The notes under the pieces are model-generated. The model was not told the DNA's origin and ran no database searches. It saw nothing but the letters and a program-made list of their open reading frames with translations. Below are positions 57,301 to 64,000 of a stretch of 64,000 nt of DNA, in pieces. A program made the position numbers and the translations under genes. The first letter of the stretch is position 1, and every line of letters begins with the position of its first letter. The stretch is from Streptomyces paradoxus (lineage in GTDB: Bacteria; Actinomycetota; Actinomycetes; Streptomycetales; Streptomycetaceae), in the NCBI RefSeq assembly GCF_014202475.1, contig NZ_JACHGV010000003.1, forward strand, positions 714,454 to 778,453, written 5' to 3'.

Positions 57301-57962
57301 ACAGCGTCACCGAGGTGCCCCTGCCGGCGTCCCTCACGGCCTCCCAGCTGATGCACCTGGCCGCCGACCCGGACGGCTTCGCCCAGGAGCTGGCCCGCCC
57401 CATGCCGCGCCCGCCCCAGCCCGCCGCGCGCCGCGGCACCCGCTTCCACGCCTGGGTCGAGGCCCGCTTCGAGGAACTCACGCTGCCCATGCTGGAGCCG
57501 GAGGAACTGCCCGGCAGTGACGCCGAGATCGCCGACGAGCGGGACCTGGAGGCGCTCAAGGAGGCCTTCGAGCGGACCGAGTACGCACGCCGCACGCCCC
57601 ACCGGGTGGAGGCACCCTTCCAGCTCGAGATCGGCGGCCGGATCGTCCGGGGCCGCATCGACGCCGTCTACAAGGAGGGCGACGGGGAGGACGCGACGTA
57701 CGAGATCGTCGACTGGAAGACCAGCCGTTCCCGCACCGCCGACCCTCTCCAGCTGGCCGTCTACCGGCTGGCCTGGGCCGAGCAGCAGGGCGTGCCCCCG
57801 GAGTCGGTCACAGCCGCGTTCCTGTACGTGCGCAGCGGGGAGGTCGTACGCCCGCGGGACCTGCCCGGCCGGGCCGCACTGGAGCGGCTGCTCCTGGACG
57901 AGCCGCCGGAAGGGGAGCTCGGTGAGGAACCGCACTCCGAGGACGTCCGTGCGGGCCGATAG
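54384..57962 (+). CDS. adnB: AdnB subunit of the AdnAB helicase-nuclease
   Basis: A 1192-residue protein from GTG 54384. UvrD-type motor: Walker A VAGAGSGKTT (Lys44), VLLDEYQDTSVAQ, VGDPCQAIYGWRGA, LTAHKSKGLEWDVVVVPG, LGYVTFTRPRSLLL. The C-terminal nuclease has RGRIDAVYKEGDG and EIVDWKTSR (about 1088-1115). Between motor and nuclease lies an acidic linker (about 855-895) with repeated DEPDPFDEP-like units, longer than I would expect from mycobacterial AdnB. With AdnA it forms the heterodimer that unwinds and resects DNA ends. Confidence 0.93.
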   Translation: MPARLTDPEQLKELLGIPFTPEQTACITAPPAPQVIVAGAGSGKTTVMAARVVWLVGTGQVAPEQVLGLTFTNKAAAELAERVRKALVRAGVTDPDAIDPDNPPGEPVISTYHAFAGRLLTDHGLRIGLEPTSRLLADATRFQLAARVLREAPGPYPALTRSFPDLVGDLLALDSELAEHLVRPEALRAYDAELLLTLRGAKLSNADLRKVPDAAAARRELAELVTRYRAAKRERDLLDFGDQIALSARLAGIPEVGRALRDEFRVVLLDEYQDTSVAQRVLLAGLFGEGTGHPVTAVGDPCQAIYGWRGASVANLDDFPEHFAHADGRPATRQALSENRRSGGRLLDLANGLAEPLRALHAGVEALRPAPGAERDGMVRCALLRTHAEEIDWAADSVAHLVRTGTAPGEIAVLCRTATDFAEIQGALVARDIPVEVVGLSGLLHLPEIADLVAVCEVLQDPGANASLVRLLTGPRWRIGPRDLALLGRRARLLVAHARVADDDDQDRRLAEAVEGIDPSEVISLADALDTFLETPLDGRGDDDGLPFSPDARVRFARLATELRELRRSLADPLMDVLHRVLAVTGLEVELSASPHALAARRRETLSNFLDVAASFAAGDNEATLLAFLGFLRTAAQYEKGLDNALPGGENTVKVLTAHKSKGLEWDVVVVPGLVTGTFPSSQGREKWTSQGKVLPHELRGDADTLPDVTSWDARGLKAFHEAMKEHQHTEELRLGYVTFTRPRSLLLGSGHWWGPTQKKRRGPSAFLQALYEHCEAGHGEIEAWADEPADDEENPALHQATADQVWPLPLDAAALARRRAAAETVLAHLENLASHGDGHPAATHDPDALDDPEWPPPPEDDEPPFDEPDPFDEPDLYAEPDPFDEAPFDDAPFGEKPFEEAVGEDPSDGDAPPAIRPTVPHQAAPPEPPAARPHPGSPGRELPRLTPEEARAVASWDRDLDALAGELLRARDSVTEVPLPASLTASQLMHLAADPDGFAQELARPMPRPPQPAARRGTRFHAWVEARFEELTLPMLEPEELPGSDAEIADERDLEALKEAFERTEYARRTPHRVEAPFQLEIGGRIVRGRIDAVYKEGDGEDATYEIVDWKTSRSRTADPLQLAVYRLAWAEQQGVPPESVTAAFLYVRSGEVVRPRDLPGRAALERLLLDEPPEGELGEEPHSEDVRAGR

Positions 57963-57972
57963 GCTCGTGACC

Positions 57973-59376
57973 ATGAGCCAGACCCCGGACAGCGTCGTCC
58001 GTACGTACATCCAGCAGCACCGCGCCGCCTTCCTCGACGACCTCGCCGAGTGGCTGCGCATCCCGTCGGTGTCCGCCCAGCCGGACCACGCGCCCGACGT
58101 ACGACGCAGCGCCGACTGGCTCGCCGCCAAGCTGAAGGAGACCGGCTTCCCCACGGCCGAGGTCTGGCAGACCCCCGGTGCGCCCGCAGTCTTCGCCGAG
58201 TGGCCCTGTGAGGACCCGCAGGCCCCCACCGTGCTGGTCTACGGCCACCACGACGTGCAGCCCGCCGCCCGGGAGGACGGCTGGGACAGCGAGCCCTTCG
58301 AGCCGGTCGTGCGCGACAACCGCCTCTACGCGCGCGGGGCGGCCGACGACAAGGGCCAGGTGTTCTTCCACACCCTCGGCGTCCGCGCCCACCTCGCAGC
58401 CACCGGCCGCAGCACCCCGGCCGTGCACCTCAAGCTGATCGTCGAGGGCGAGGAGGAGTCCGGCTCGCCGCACTTCCGCGCCCTGGTCGAGCAGCACGCC
58501 CAGCGGCTCGCCGCCGACGCCGTGATCGTCTCCGACACCGGCATGTGGTCCGAGGACACCCCCACGGTGTGCACCGGCATGCGCGGCCTCGCCGAGTGCG
58601 AGATACGCCTGCACGGCCCCGACCAGGACATCCACTCCGGCTCCTTCGGCGGAGCCGTGCCCAACCCGGCGACTGCCGCCGCCCGCCTGGTCGCCGCCCT
58701 GCACGACGAACACGCGCGCGTGGCGATCCCGGGCTTCTACGACGGCGTGGTCGAACTCACCGACCGCGAGCGTGAACTCCTCGCCGAGCTGCCCTTCGAC
58801 GAGCAGCAGTGGCTCCGCACGGCCAAGTCCTACGCCACCGAGGGGGAGGCCGGCTACACCACCCTGGAGCGGATCTGGGCCCGCCCCACCGCGGAGGTCA
58901 ACGGCATCGGCGGTGGCTACCAGGGCCCCGGCAGCAAGACGATCGTCCCGTCCTCCGCTCTGGTGAAGCTGTCCTTCCGCCTGGTGGCCGGCCAGGACCC
59001 CGGGCAGGTGGAGAAGGCCGTCCGCGCCTGGGCAGAGCAGCAGGTGCCGCCGGGGATCCGCGTCGACATCACGTTCAGCGGGGCCACGCGCCCGTGCCTG
59101 ACGCCGCTGGACCACCCGGCCCTCCGGTCGGTCACCCGCGCCATGGGCCGGGCCTTCGGGAAGCCGGTCCGCTTCACGCGCGAGGGCGGCTCCGGACCGG
59201 CGGCGGACCTCCAGGACGTCCTCGGCGCCCCGGTGCTGTTCCTCGGCATCTCCGTGCCCTCGGACGGCTGGCACGCCCCGAACGAGAAAGTCGAACTCGA
59301 CCTGCTCCTCAAGGGCGTCGAGACCGCCGCGTACCTGTGGGGTGACCTCGCCGAGAACTGGCGCCATGCGCCCTGA
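57973..59376 (+). CDS. M20 family metallopeptidase (dipeptidase)
   Basis: A 467-residue protein from ATG 57973, 10 nt after adnB, so cotranscription is likely. Zinc ligands and motifs of the M20A/F group are all present: YGHHDVQPA (about 93-101), GAADDKGQVF with the bridging Asp (about 124-133), VEGEEESGSP with catalytic Glu and ligand Glu (about 157-166), VSDTGMW, and SDGWHAPNEKVEL with the last His near 435. A dimerisation domain (about 190-370) contains EVNGIGGGYQGPGSKT. It cleaves dipeptides or acyl-amino acids in the cytoplasm. Confidence 0.92.
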   Translation: MSQTPDSVVRTYIQQHRAAFLDDLAEWLRIPSVSAQPDHAPDVRRSADWLAAKLKETGFPTAEVWQTPGAPAVFAEWPCEDPQAPTVLVYGHHDVQPAAREDGWDSEPFEPVVRDNRLYARGAADDKGQVFFHTLGVRAHLAATGRSTPAVHLKLIVEGEEESGSPHFRALVEQHAQRLAADAVIVSDTGMWSEDTPTVCTGMRGLAECEIRLHGPDQDIHSGSFGGAVPNPATAAARLVAALHDEHARVAIPGFYDGVVELTDRERELLAELPFDEQQWLRTAKSYATEGEAGYTTLERIWARPTAEVNGIGGGYQGPGSKTIVPSSALVKLSFRLVAGQDPGQVEKAVRAWAEQQVPPGIRVDITFSGATRPCLTPLDHPALRSVTRAMGRAFGKPVRFTREGGSGPAADLQDVLGAPVLFLGISVPSDGWHAPNEKVELDLLLKGVETAAYLWGDLAENWRHAP

Positions 59377-59531
59377 GCGTCCTGTTCCGTCCGGACCGGG
59401 CACGCGCGCGGGGCACACTGGAAACGCCGCCCCGCACCGCCCGAACCCGCCGGACCCGGTCGCCTCCCGCCGTACGTCCCCCTGAACCGCCTGCCGAACC
59501 CGACCGTTCCACCGGGGAGTTGGAAGCACCC

Positions 59532-60476
59532 GTGACCACCTGGACCGACCACAACGCCGACCGTCCCATCTCGCTCACCGCTCCGAGCGGCATCGACCGT
59601 GCCGCCCACCACCGGCTCGACGAGGCCTGGCTCGCGGCGGCGTGGAGCCACCCCACGACGCGCTGCTTCGTGGTCTCCGGCGGACAGGTCCTCATCGACG
59701 AGACGGCGGACGGGCGCACCGAACTCGTCATGACCCCCTCCTTCGAGGCGCCCCTCACCGAGGCGCACCGCTACTTCCTCGGTATCGACGAGGACGGTGT
59801 CAGCTATTTCGCCCTCCAGAAGGACTCCCTGCCCGGGCGCATGGACCAGTCCGCGCGTCCGGCGGGCCTGCGGGAGGCGGGCGCGCTGCTGTCGGCCCGC
59901 GACGTGGGCCTGATGGTGCACGCGGTGGGCCTGGAGAACTGGCAGCGCACGCACCGCTTCTGCTCGCGCTGCGGCGAACGCACCGTCATCGCCGCCGCCG
60001 GACACATCCGCCGCTGCCAGGCCTGCGGCGCGGAGCACTACCCGCGCACCGACCCCGCCGTGATCATGGCCGTGACCGACGAGGACGACCGCATCCTGCT
60101 CGGCCGCCAGGTCCACTGGCCCGAGGGCCGCTTCTCCACGCTGGCCGGCTTCGTCGAGCCCGGCGAGTCCATCGAGCAGTCGGTGCGCCGCGAGGTCCAC
60201 GAGGAGGTCGGCATCAGCGTCGGCCAGGTCGAGTACGTCGCCAGCCAGCCCTGGCCCTTCCCGTCCAGCCTCATGCTGGGCTTCATGGCCCGCGCCACCT
60301 CCACCGAGATCGAAGTCGACGGGGACGAGATCCACGAGGCCCGCTGGTTCTCCCGTGACGAGCTGCGCGCCGCCTTCGAGTCCGGCGAGGTGCTCCCGCC
60401 CTACGGCATCTCGATCGCGGCCCGCCTGATCGAGCTCTGGTACGGCAAGCCGCTCCCGACGCGGAGCGCCGCCTGA
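59532..60476 (+). CDS. nudC: NudC: NAD(H)/RNA-cap pyrophosphohydrolase (Nudix)
   Basis: A 314-residue protein from GTG 59532, with GGAAG 5 nt upstream. The zinc ribbon FCSRCGE...RCQACGAEHYPRTDP lies at about 140-175. The Nudix box runs GFVEPGES...REVHEEVG (about 200-222), followed by the NudC-specific SQPWPFPSSLM, which marks NADH pyrophosphatases. It hydrolyses NAD(H) and removes NAD caps from RNA. Its position between adnB/M20 and the mycoredoxin/UvrD2 genes is conserved in actinobacteria (Rv3199c). Confidence 0.94.
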   Translation: MTTWTDHNADRPISLTAPSGIDRAAHHRLDEAWLAAAWSHPTTRCFVVSGGQVLIDETADGRTELVMTPSFEAPLTEAHRYFLGIDEDGVSYFALQKDSLPGRMDQSARPAGLREAGALLSARDVGLMVHAVGLENWQRTHRFCSRCGERTVIAAAGHIRRCQACGAEHYPRTDPAVIMAVTDEDDRILLGRQVHWPEGRFSTLAGFVEPGESIEQSVRREVHEEVGISVGQVEYVASQPWPFPSSLMLGFMARATSTEIEVDGDEIHEARWFSRDELRAAFESGEVLPPYGISIAARLIELWYGKPLPTRSAA

Positions 60477-60489
60477 CGGGACCGCCCGG

Positions 60490-60984
60490 ATGACCGACCC
60501 CTACTGGAACCACAACGTCCATCACCATCCGGCGGTCCTGGCCGCCGTTCCGGACGGCGGCCGCACGGCCCTGGACGCCGGCTGCGGCGACGGGCTGCTC
60601 ACGCGCAAGCCGGCGGCGCGGTCGGCCTCCGTCACGCGGGTGGACCGCTCCCCGGGAATGATCAAGCTCGCCCGTGAGCACGCGCACGTGCCCGGCAACG
60701 TGGTGTACCGGGAAGCGGACTGCCTTCGAACATGGCCGCCAACCGTACGGTTCTGGACTGGCTGATCAGTGCGTGCGGCGTGCCCGTGAGCCTGCTGAAC
60801 GCCCGCCGGCACGGCACGGCGGCAAACGCGGCCGGCCGGCATGCCGCTGGAAGACGTGCACATGTCCTGGGCGGAGATCAGACGGGCCCTCCACCGTCTC
60901 CTGCCCGGCTGCGACGTTCTCCGCACGCTGCTGTGGCGGCGGTACGTCGTGGTGTGGGACAAACCGCGAGAAGGCGGCTCCTGA
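60490..60984 (+). pseudogene. Broken class I SAM methyltransferase
   Basis: Three pieces of one methyltransferase lie in order but in different frames. Piece A (from ATG 60490) has the N-terminus MTDPYWNHNVHHHP and the SAM loop ALDAGCGDGLLT, then READ. Piece B (about 60732-60830, another frame) has NRTVLDWLISACGVPVSLLN. Piece C (60841-60984, first frame again) has DVHMSWAEIRRALHRLLPGC and ends YVVVWDKPREGGS. Compared with intact relatives about 40 residues between A and B (motifs II-III) are missing. An internal deletion plus a frameshift have destroyed the gene; the outer parts are still well preserved, so decay looks recent. Confidence 0.78.
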
Positions 60985-61004
60985 GCTGTCTCAGGAGCCG
61001 CCTT
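60971..61004. terminator. Strong bidirectional terminator, 15-bp perfect stem
   Basis: AAGGCGGCTCCTGAG (60971-60985) pairs with CTCAGGAGCCGCCTT (60990-61004) around a CTGT loop. It overlaps the last codons of the pseudogene and lies 22 nt beyond the stop of the convergent mycoredoxin gene. The A-run/T-run flanks fit termination in both directions. Confidence 0.85.
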
Positions 61005-61025
61005 CCACGGACCAGCACACGGCGA

Positions 61026-61268
61026 TTAGGCGCCGATCTTCTGCTTCACCTGCGCCAGCGACGGGTTCGTGAGCGTCGAGCCGTCCGGGAACAGGACGGT
61101 GGGCACCGTCTGGTTTCCGCCATTCGCCTTCTCCACGAACGCGGCGGACTCCGGGTCCTGCTCGATGTTGATCTCGGTGTACGCGATGCCCTCGCGGTCC
61201 ATCTGGCTCTTCAGCCGGCGGCAGTAGCCGCACCACGTGGTGCTGTACATCGTCACAGTGCCCAGCAT
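61026..61268 (-). CDS. Mycoredoxin (glutaredoxin-like, Mrx1 type)
   Basis: An 80-residue thioredoxin-fold protein from ATG 61268. The active site is WCGYC (residues 12-16), the form seen in mycoredoxin 1, and the cis-Pro loop is TVPTVLF (about 54-60). The end PSLAQVKQKIGA is the C-terminal helix. It reduces mycothiol mixed disulfides on proteins in the cytoplasm. It diverges from uvrD2 with 182 nt between, as Rv3198A does in M. tuberculosis. Confidence 0.92.
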   Translation of the reverse strand: MLGTVTMYSTTWCGYCRRLKSQMDREGIAYTEINIEQDPESAAFVEKANGGNQTVPTVLFPDGSTLTNPSLAQVKQKIGA

Positions 61269-61450
61269 GTCTCTCGTGCTCCTTCGGTGGCTCGGGGCGG
61301 GAGGTCGCAGTGGAGGAACGTATGTGAAAGGTCCACCATTCCCGGTCCCCTGGCAGGCCCGACGTGACGCCTGCCGCATTAGTACGACTGTCAGTGCCTG
61401 CCTGTGGACAACCGGCGCAGCCGTCTCGCGCGACCTGGCAGCATGGCCGT

Positions 61451-63646
61451 GTGACAGCAGCAACGCACTCCACCCTGTTCCCGCAGGTACCGGACTCCGC
61501 GGACGCGGTGCTCGAAGGGCTGGACCCCGAGCAGCGCGAAGTGGCCACGGCCCTGCACGGTCCGGTGTGCGTCCTGGCGGGCGCGGGCACGGGCAAGACC
61601 CGGGCGATCACCCACCGCATCGCCTACGGGGTGCGGGCCGGCATTCTGCACCCCTCCAGCGTCCTCGCCGTCACCTTCACCAACCGTGCCGCCGGGGAGA
61701 TGCGCGGCCGGCTGCGCCAGCTCGGTGCCGCGGGCGTCCAGGCGCGCACGTTCCACTCGGCCGCCCTGCGCCAGCTCCAGTACTTCTGGCCGAAAGCGAT
61801 CGGCGGCGCCATGCCCCGGCTCGTGGACCGCAAGATCCAGCTCGTCGCCGACGCGGCGGCCGCCTGCCGCATCCGGCTCGACCGGGGCGAGCTGCGGGAC
61901 GTCACCGCCGAGATCGAATGGTCCAAGGTCACCCAGACCGTCCCCGCCGACTACGCGCCCGCCGCCGCCAAGGCCGGTCGAGAGTCCCCCCGCGACCCCG
62001 CCGAGATCGCCCAGCTCTACGCCGCCTACGAGGACGTCAAGCGCGAGCGGTCCGTCATCGACTTCGAGGACGTGCTGCTGCTGACCGTGGCGGTCCTGCA
62101 GGACCGCCACGACATCGCCGAGCAGATCCGCGCCCAGTACCAGCACTTCGTGGTCGACGAGTACCAGGACGTCAGCCCTCTCCAGCAGCGCCTGCTCGAA
62201 CTGTGGCTGGGGGAGCGGGACAGCCTGTGCGTGGTCGGGGACGCCAGCCAGACGATCTACTCGTTCACGGGGGCGACCCCGGACCATCTGCTCGACTTCC
62301 GCACCCGCCACCCCGGTGCCACCGTCGTCAAACTGGTCCGCGACTACCGCTCCACCCCCCAGGTCGTCCACCTCGCCAACGGCCTGCTCGCCCAGGCCCG
62401 GGGCCGGGCCGCCGACCACCGCCTGGAGCTCGTCTCCCAGCGCGCCGCCGGGCCCGAGCCGGTCTACGCCGAGTACACCGACGAGCCCGCCGAGGCGGAA
62501 GGCGCGGCCCGCCGGATCCGCGAACTCGTCGACTCGGGGGTCCCGGCCTCCGAGATCGCCGTCCTCTTCCGCACGAACGCGCAGTCCGAGACCTATGAGC
62601 AGGCCCTCGCCGACGCCGCAGTGCCCTACCAGCTGCGTGGCGCCGAGCGGTTCTTCGACCGCCCGGAGGTGCGCAAGGCGGGCATCGCCCTGCGCGGCGC
62701 GGCCCGCTTCGGTGGCAACGACTCCCTCCTGGACGACGTCGTCGACCTTCCCTCCCAGGTGCGCGCCGTGCTGTCGGGAGAGGGCTGGACGACGCAGCCA
62801 CCGGCCGGCTCCGGTGCGGTGAGGGAGCGCTGGGAGTCCCTGGCCGCCCTGGTGAACCTCGCCCAGGACTTCGCCGCCGCCAGACCCGCCGCCACCCTGG
62901 CGGACCTCGTCGCCGAACTCGACGAACGGGCGAACGCCCAGCACGCCCCCACCGTGCAGGGCGTCACCCTCGCCTCCCTGCACTCGGCCAAGGGCCTGGA
63001 GTGGGACGTCGTCTTCCTGGTCGGCGTCGCCGAGGGCATGATGCCGATCACCTACGCCAAGACCGACGAACAGATCGAGGAGGAGCGCCGCCTCCTCTAT
63101 GTCGGTGTCACCCGCGCGCGAGAACACCTCCATGTCTCCTGGGCGCTCTCCCGCTCGCCCGGAGGGCGCCCCAACCGCCGCCCCAGCCGCTTCCTCGACG
63201 GGCTGCGCCCCGGCTCGACGGCCACCGCGGGCCGTACCGCCGCCGGCGGAGCGGGCGGAATCGAGCGCGGAATCCCTGGAAGCAGGGGGTCCGCCCCGAA
63301 ACGGGCGCAGCGAGTCCCCGCCCGCTGCCGAGTCTGCGGCCGCACGCTGACGGACCCGGGCGAAATGAAGCTGATGCGCTGCGACGGCTGCCCCTCCGAC
63401 ATGAACGAGGGGCTGTACGAGCGGCTGCGCGAGTGGCGCGCCGACCAGGCACGCAGCAGTGGCCAGCCCGCCTTCTGCGTGTTCACGGACAGGACCCTGA
63501 TGGCGATCGCCGAGTCCGCCCCCGAGGACGAGCGCGAGCTCGCCCGAATCCCGGGCGTCGGGATGCGCAAGCTCACCCGTTACGGTGCCGACGTACTGGC
63601 CATCTGCGCAGGCCAGTCACCGGCGGAGAGCACAGATCAGGCCTGA
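61451..63646 (+). CDS. uvrD2: UvrD2 helicase with zinc-tetracysteine and HRDC domain
   Basis: A 731-residue protein; GTG 61451 is chosen because it matches the usual start just before LFPQVPDSADAVLEGLDPEQ. Motor motifs: LAGAGTGKTR (Lys49), FTNRAAGEMRGRL, VVDEYQDVSPLQQ, VGDASQTIYSFTGA, LASLHSAKGLEWDVVFLVG, YVGVTRAREHLHVSWA. The tetracysteine CRVCGRT...RCDGC lies at about 626-645 and the HRDC domain at 673-720, the two features that define UvrD2. It is a 3'-5' SF1 helicase of the repair machinery and is essential in mycobacteria as I recall. wblC lies just downstream. Confidence 0.94.
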   Translation: MTAATHSTLFPQVPDSADAVLEGLDPEQREVATALHGPVCVLAGAGTGKTRAITHRIAYGVRAGILHPSSVLAVTFTNRAAGEMRGRLRQLGAAGVQARTFHSAALRQLQYFWPKAIGGAMPRLVDRKIQLVADAAAACRIRLDRGELRDVTAEIEWSKVTQTVPADYAPAAAKAGRESPRDPAEIAQLYAAYEDVKRERSVIDFEDVLLLTVAVLQDRHDIAEQIRAQYQHFVVDEYQDVSPLQQRLLELWLGERDSLCVVGDASQTIYSFTGATPDHLLDFRTRHPGATVVKLVRDYRSTPQVVHLANGLLAQARGRAADHRLELVSQRAAGPEPVYAEYTDEPAEAEGAARRIRELVDSGVPASEIAVLFRTNAQSETYEQALADAAVPYQLRGAERFFDRPEVRKAGIALRGAARFGGNDSLLDDVVDLPSQVRAVLSGEGWTTQPPAGSGAVRERWESLAALVNLAQDFAAARPAATLADLVAELDERANAQHAPTVQGVTLASLHSAKGLEWDVVFLVGVAEGMMPITYAKTDEQIEEERRLLYVGVTRAREHLHVSWALSRSPGGRPNRRPSRFLDGLRPGSTATAGRTAAGGAGGIERGIPGSRGSAPKRAQRVPARCRVCGRTLTDPGEMKLMRCDGCPSDMNEGLYERLREWRADQARSSGQPAFCVFTDRTLMAIAESAPEDERELARIPGVGMRKLTRYGADVLAICAGQSPAESTDQA

Positions 63647-63669
63647 CACGAACTCGTCGAAAAAATAGT

Positions 63670-63699
63670 TTGCGCATGCCCCAGCAATCCCCATAGGTT
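63670..63699 (+). promoter_or_regulatory. wblC/whiB7 promoter with AT-rich activator site
   Basis: TTGCGC (63670-63675) and TAGGTT (63694-63699) are 18 nt apart, and directly upstream of the -35 lies an A-rich block (CGAAAAAATAGT, 63658-63669). WhiB7/WblC proteins activate their own promoter by binding an AT-rich stretch just upstream of the -35 with their AT-hook; this arrangement fits. Confidence 0.7.
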
Positions 63700-63810
63700 C
63701 TTAGGCACGAGAGCAGCGGCCTTCTCCAAGGCCCTGATCCCGTGTTGTACTTGCATATCCGTCGGACTGGTTCACCCAGTCCCCCGATACGCCGAGAGGA
63801 GGCGAGTCCA

Positions 63811-64000
63811 GTGATCAGCATCTACACCAGCTCCTTCAGCACCGTGAAAATGACCGATCGCTCGGCCGTCTCCGCGTGCATGCTCGGCGTTTCGAACCTG
63901 GGCACCGGTCTGTCCGGCATTCGTGCCGTCCGTCCGGCGTCCTCCTCCGTTGCTCCCGCGGGTCTTCCCGTCCGAGAGCGCAATGAGCGACCGACCAAGG
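63811..64000 (+). CDS. Upstream ORF of the wblC leader (runs off window)
   Basis: GTG 63811 with a perfect GAGGAGG-type ribosome site (63796-63804) opens a frame of at least 63 codons to the window end, starting VISIYTSSFSTVKMTDRSAV and rich in Ser, Val and Arg. It lies about 105 nt after the predicted transcription start, where the regulatory uORF of actinobacterial whiB7/wblC leaders sits. Translation stress at this uORF is known to relieve premature termination upstream of wblC. Inside it CGGCA-TTCG-TGCCG (63915-63928) forms a UUCG-capped hairpin. The alternative, that it is the N-terminus of an ordinary gene, is less likely because no WhiB Cys motif appears. Confidence 0.65.
   Translation, partial: MISIYTSSFSTVKMTDRSAVSACMLGVSNLGTGLSGIRAVRPASSSVAPAGLPVRERNERPTK

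Noticed and set aside
50964..57962. AdnA/AdnB as a new anti-phage helicase-nuclease system
   Set aside because: Motor and nuclease motifs, order and neighbours all match the housekeeping AdnAB end-resection complex of actinobacteria.
53043..58229. Open frame of 1728 codons on the minus strand
   Set aside because: It is the antisense shadow of adnA/adnB and the M20 gene. Very high GC removes stop codons from other frames; it has no ribosome site and its composition (Gly/Arg/Val-rich) is typical of shadows.
1..64000. Mobile elements, prophage, tRNA or rRNA genes
   Set aside because: No transposase, integrase, terminal repeats, tRNA cloverleaf or rRNA sequence was recognised while reading; gene order is that of the conserved core.

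Overview
The window comes from the chromosome of a Streptomyces or very close relative. Base composition is very high in GC, third codon positions are almost all G or C, GTG (and some CTG/TTG) starts are common, and gene order matches the conserved core of the actinobacterial chromosome. From memory, two blocks have the same order as Mycobacterium tuberculosis. The left block (1.4-11 kb) resembles Rv1220c to Rv1232c: O-methyltransferase, ECF sigma factor of the SigE type, anti-sigma factor RseA, HtrA, TatB, then Mrp, DUF1003 and the MgtE-N/CBS protein. The right block (23-64 kb) resembles Rv3211 back to Rv3197A: DEAD-box helicase, ferritin-like protein, DUF3107, TetR, DUF3152, MoeZ, an alkyltransferase-like protein, AdnA-AdnB, NudC, mycoredoxin, UvrD2, and finally the leader of whiB7/wblC, on which the window ends. 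No phage, transposon, integrase, rRNA, tRNA or CRISPR array was seen.

Layout. 0-7 kb: a partial enoyl-CoA hydratase behind a 24-bp perfect palindrome, a DUF3117 protein, a methyltransferase with no canonical start codon in the right place, and the envelope-stress block sigma / zinc anti-sigma / HtrA / TatB. 7-14 kb: a lone unknown gene, the MgtE-N/CBS-DUF1003-Mrp operon, a lipoprotein and a CorA operon. 14-21 kb: SUFU protein, MFS exporter with an operator-like promoter, PHP phosphoesterase, MarC protein, and a protein fusing a trypsin-like protease to an alpha/beta hydrolase, preceded by a hairpin and a 50-residue peptide gene. 21-32 kb: NYN ribonuclease, hydrolases, a DEAD-box helicase with a tail of about 450 residues made of basic repeats, ferritin-like protein, DUF3107, TetR and a membrane-anchored DUF3152 zincin-like protein.

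32-44 kb: a peptide-type ABC transporter operon led by a leaderless 30-codon peptide ending in Cys-Cys; then a four-gene polysaccharide locus (PelF-like glycosyltransferase, repeat-bearing membrane protein, sugar epimerase, spherulin-4/polygalactosaminidase-like protein) that looks like a compact Pel-type system; then moeZ. 44-50 kb: two paralogous secreted tripeptidyl-aminopeptidase lipoproteins and a large membrane protein carrying a kinase-like middle domain. 50-64 kb: a DNA repair and redox stretch (alkyltransferase-like protein, AdnA, AdnB, M20 peptidase, NudC, a broken methyltransferase pseudogene, mycoredoxin, UvrD2) ending in the promoter and upstream open reading frame of wblC.

The best candidates for undescribed biology are the protease-hydrolase/50-aa peptide unit (18.4-20.9 kb), the Cys-Cys leader in front of the ABC transporter (31.9-37.5 kb), and the compact Pel-like locus (37.8-42.8 kb). 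Statements about families and synteny come from memory; no database search was possible.
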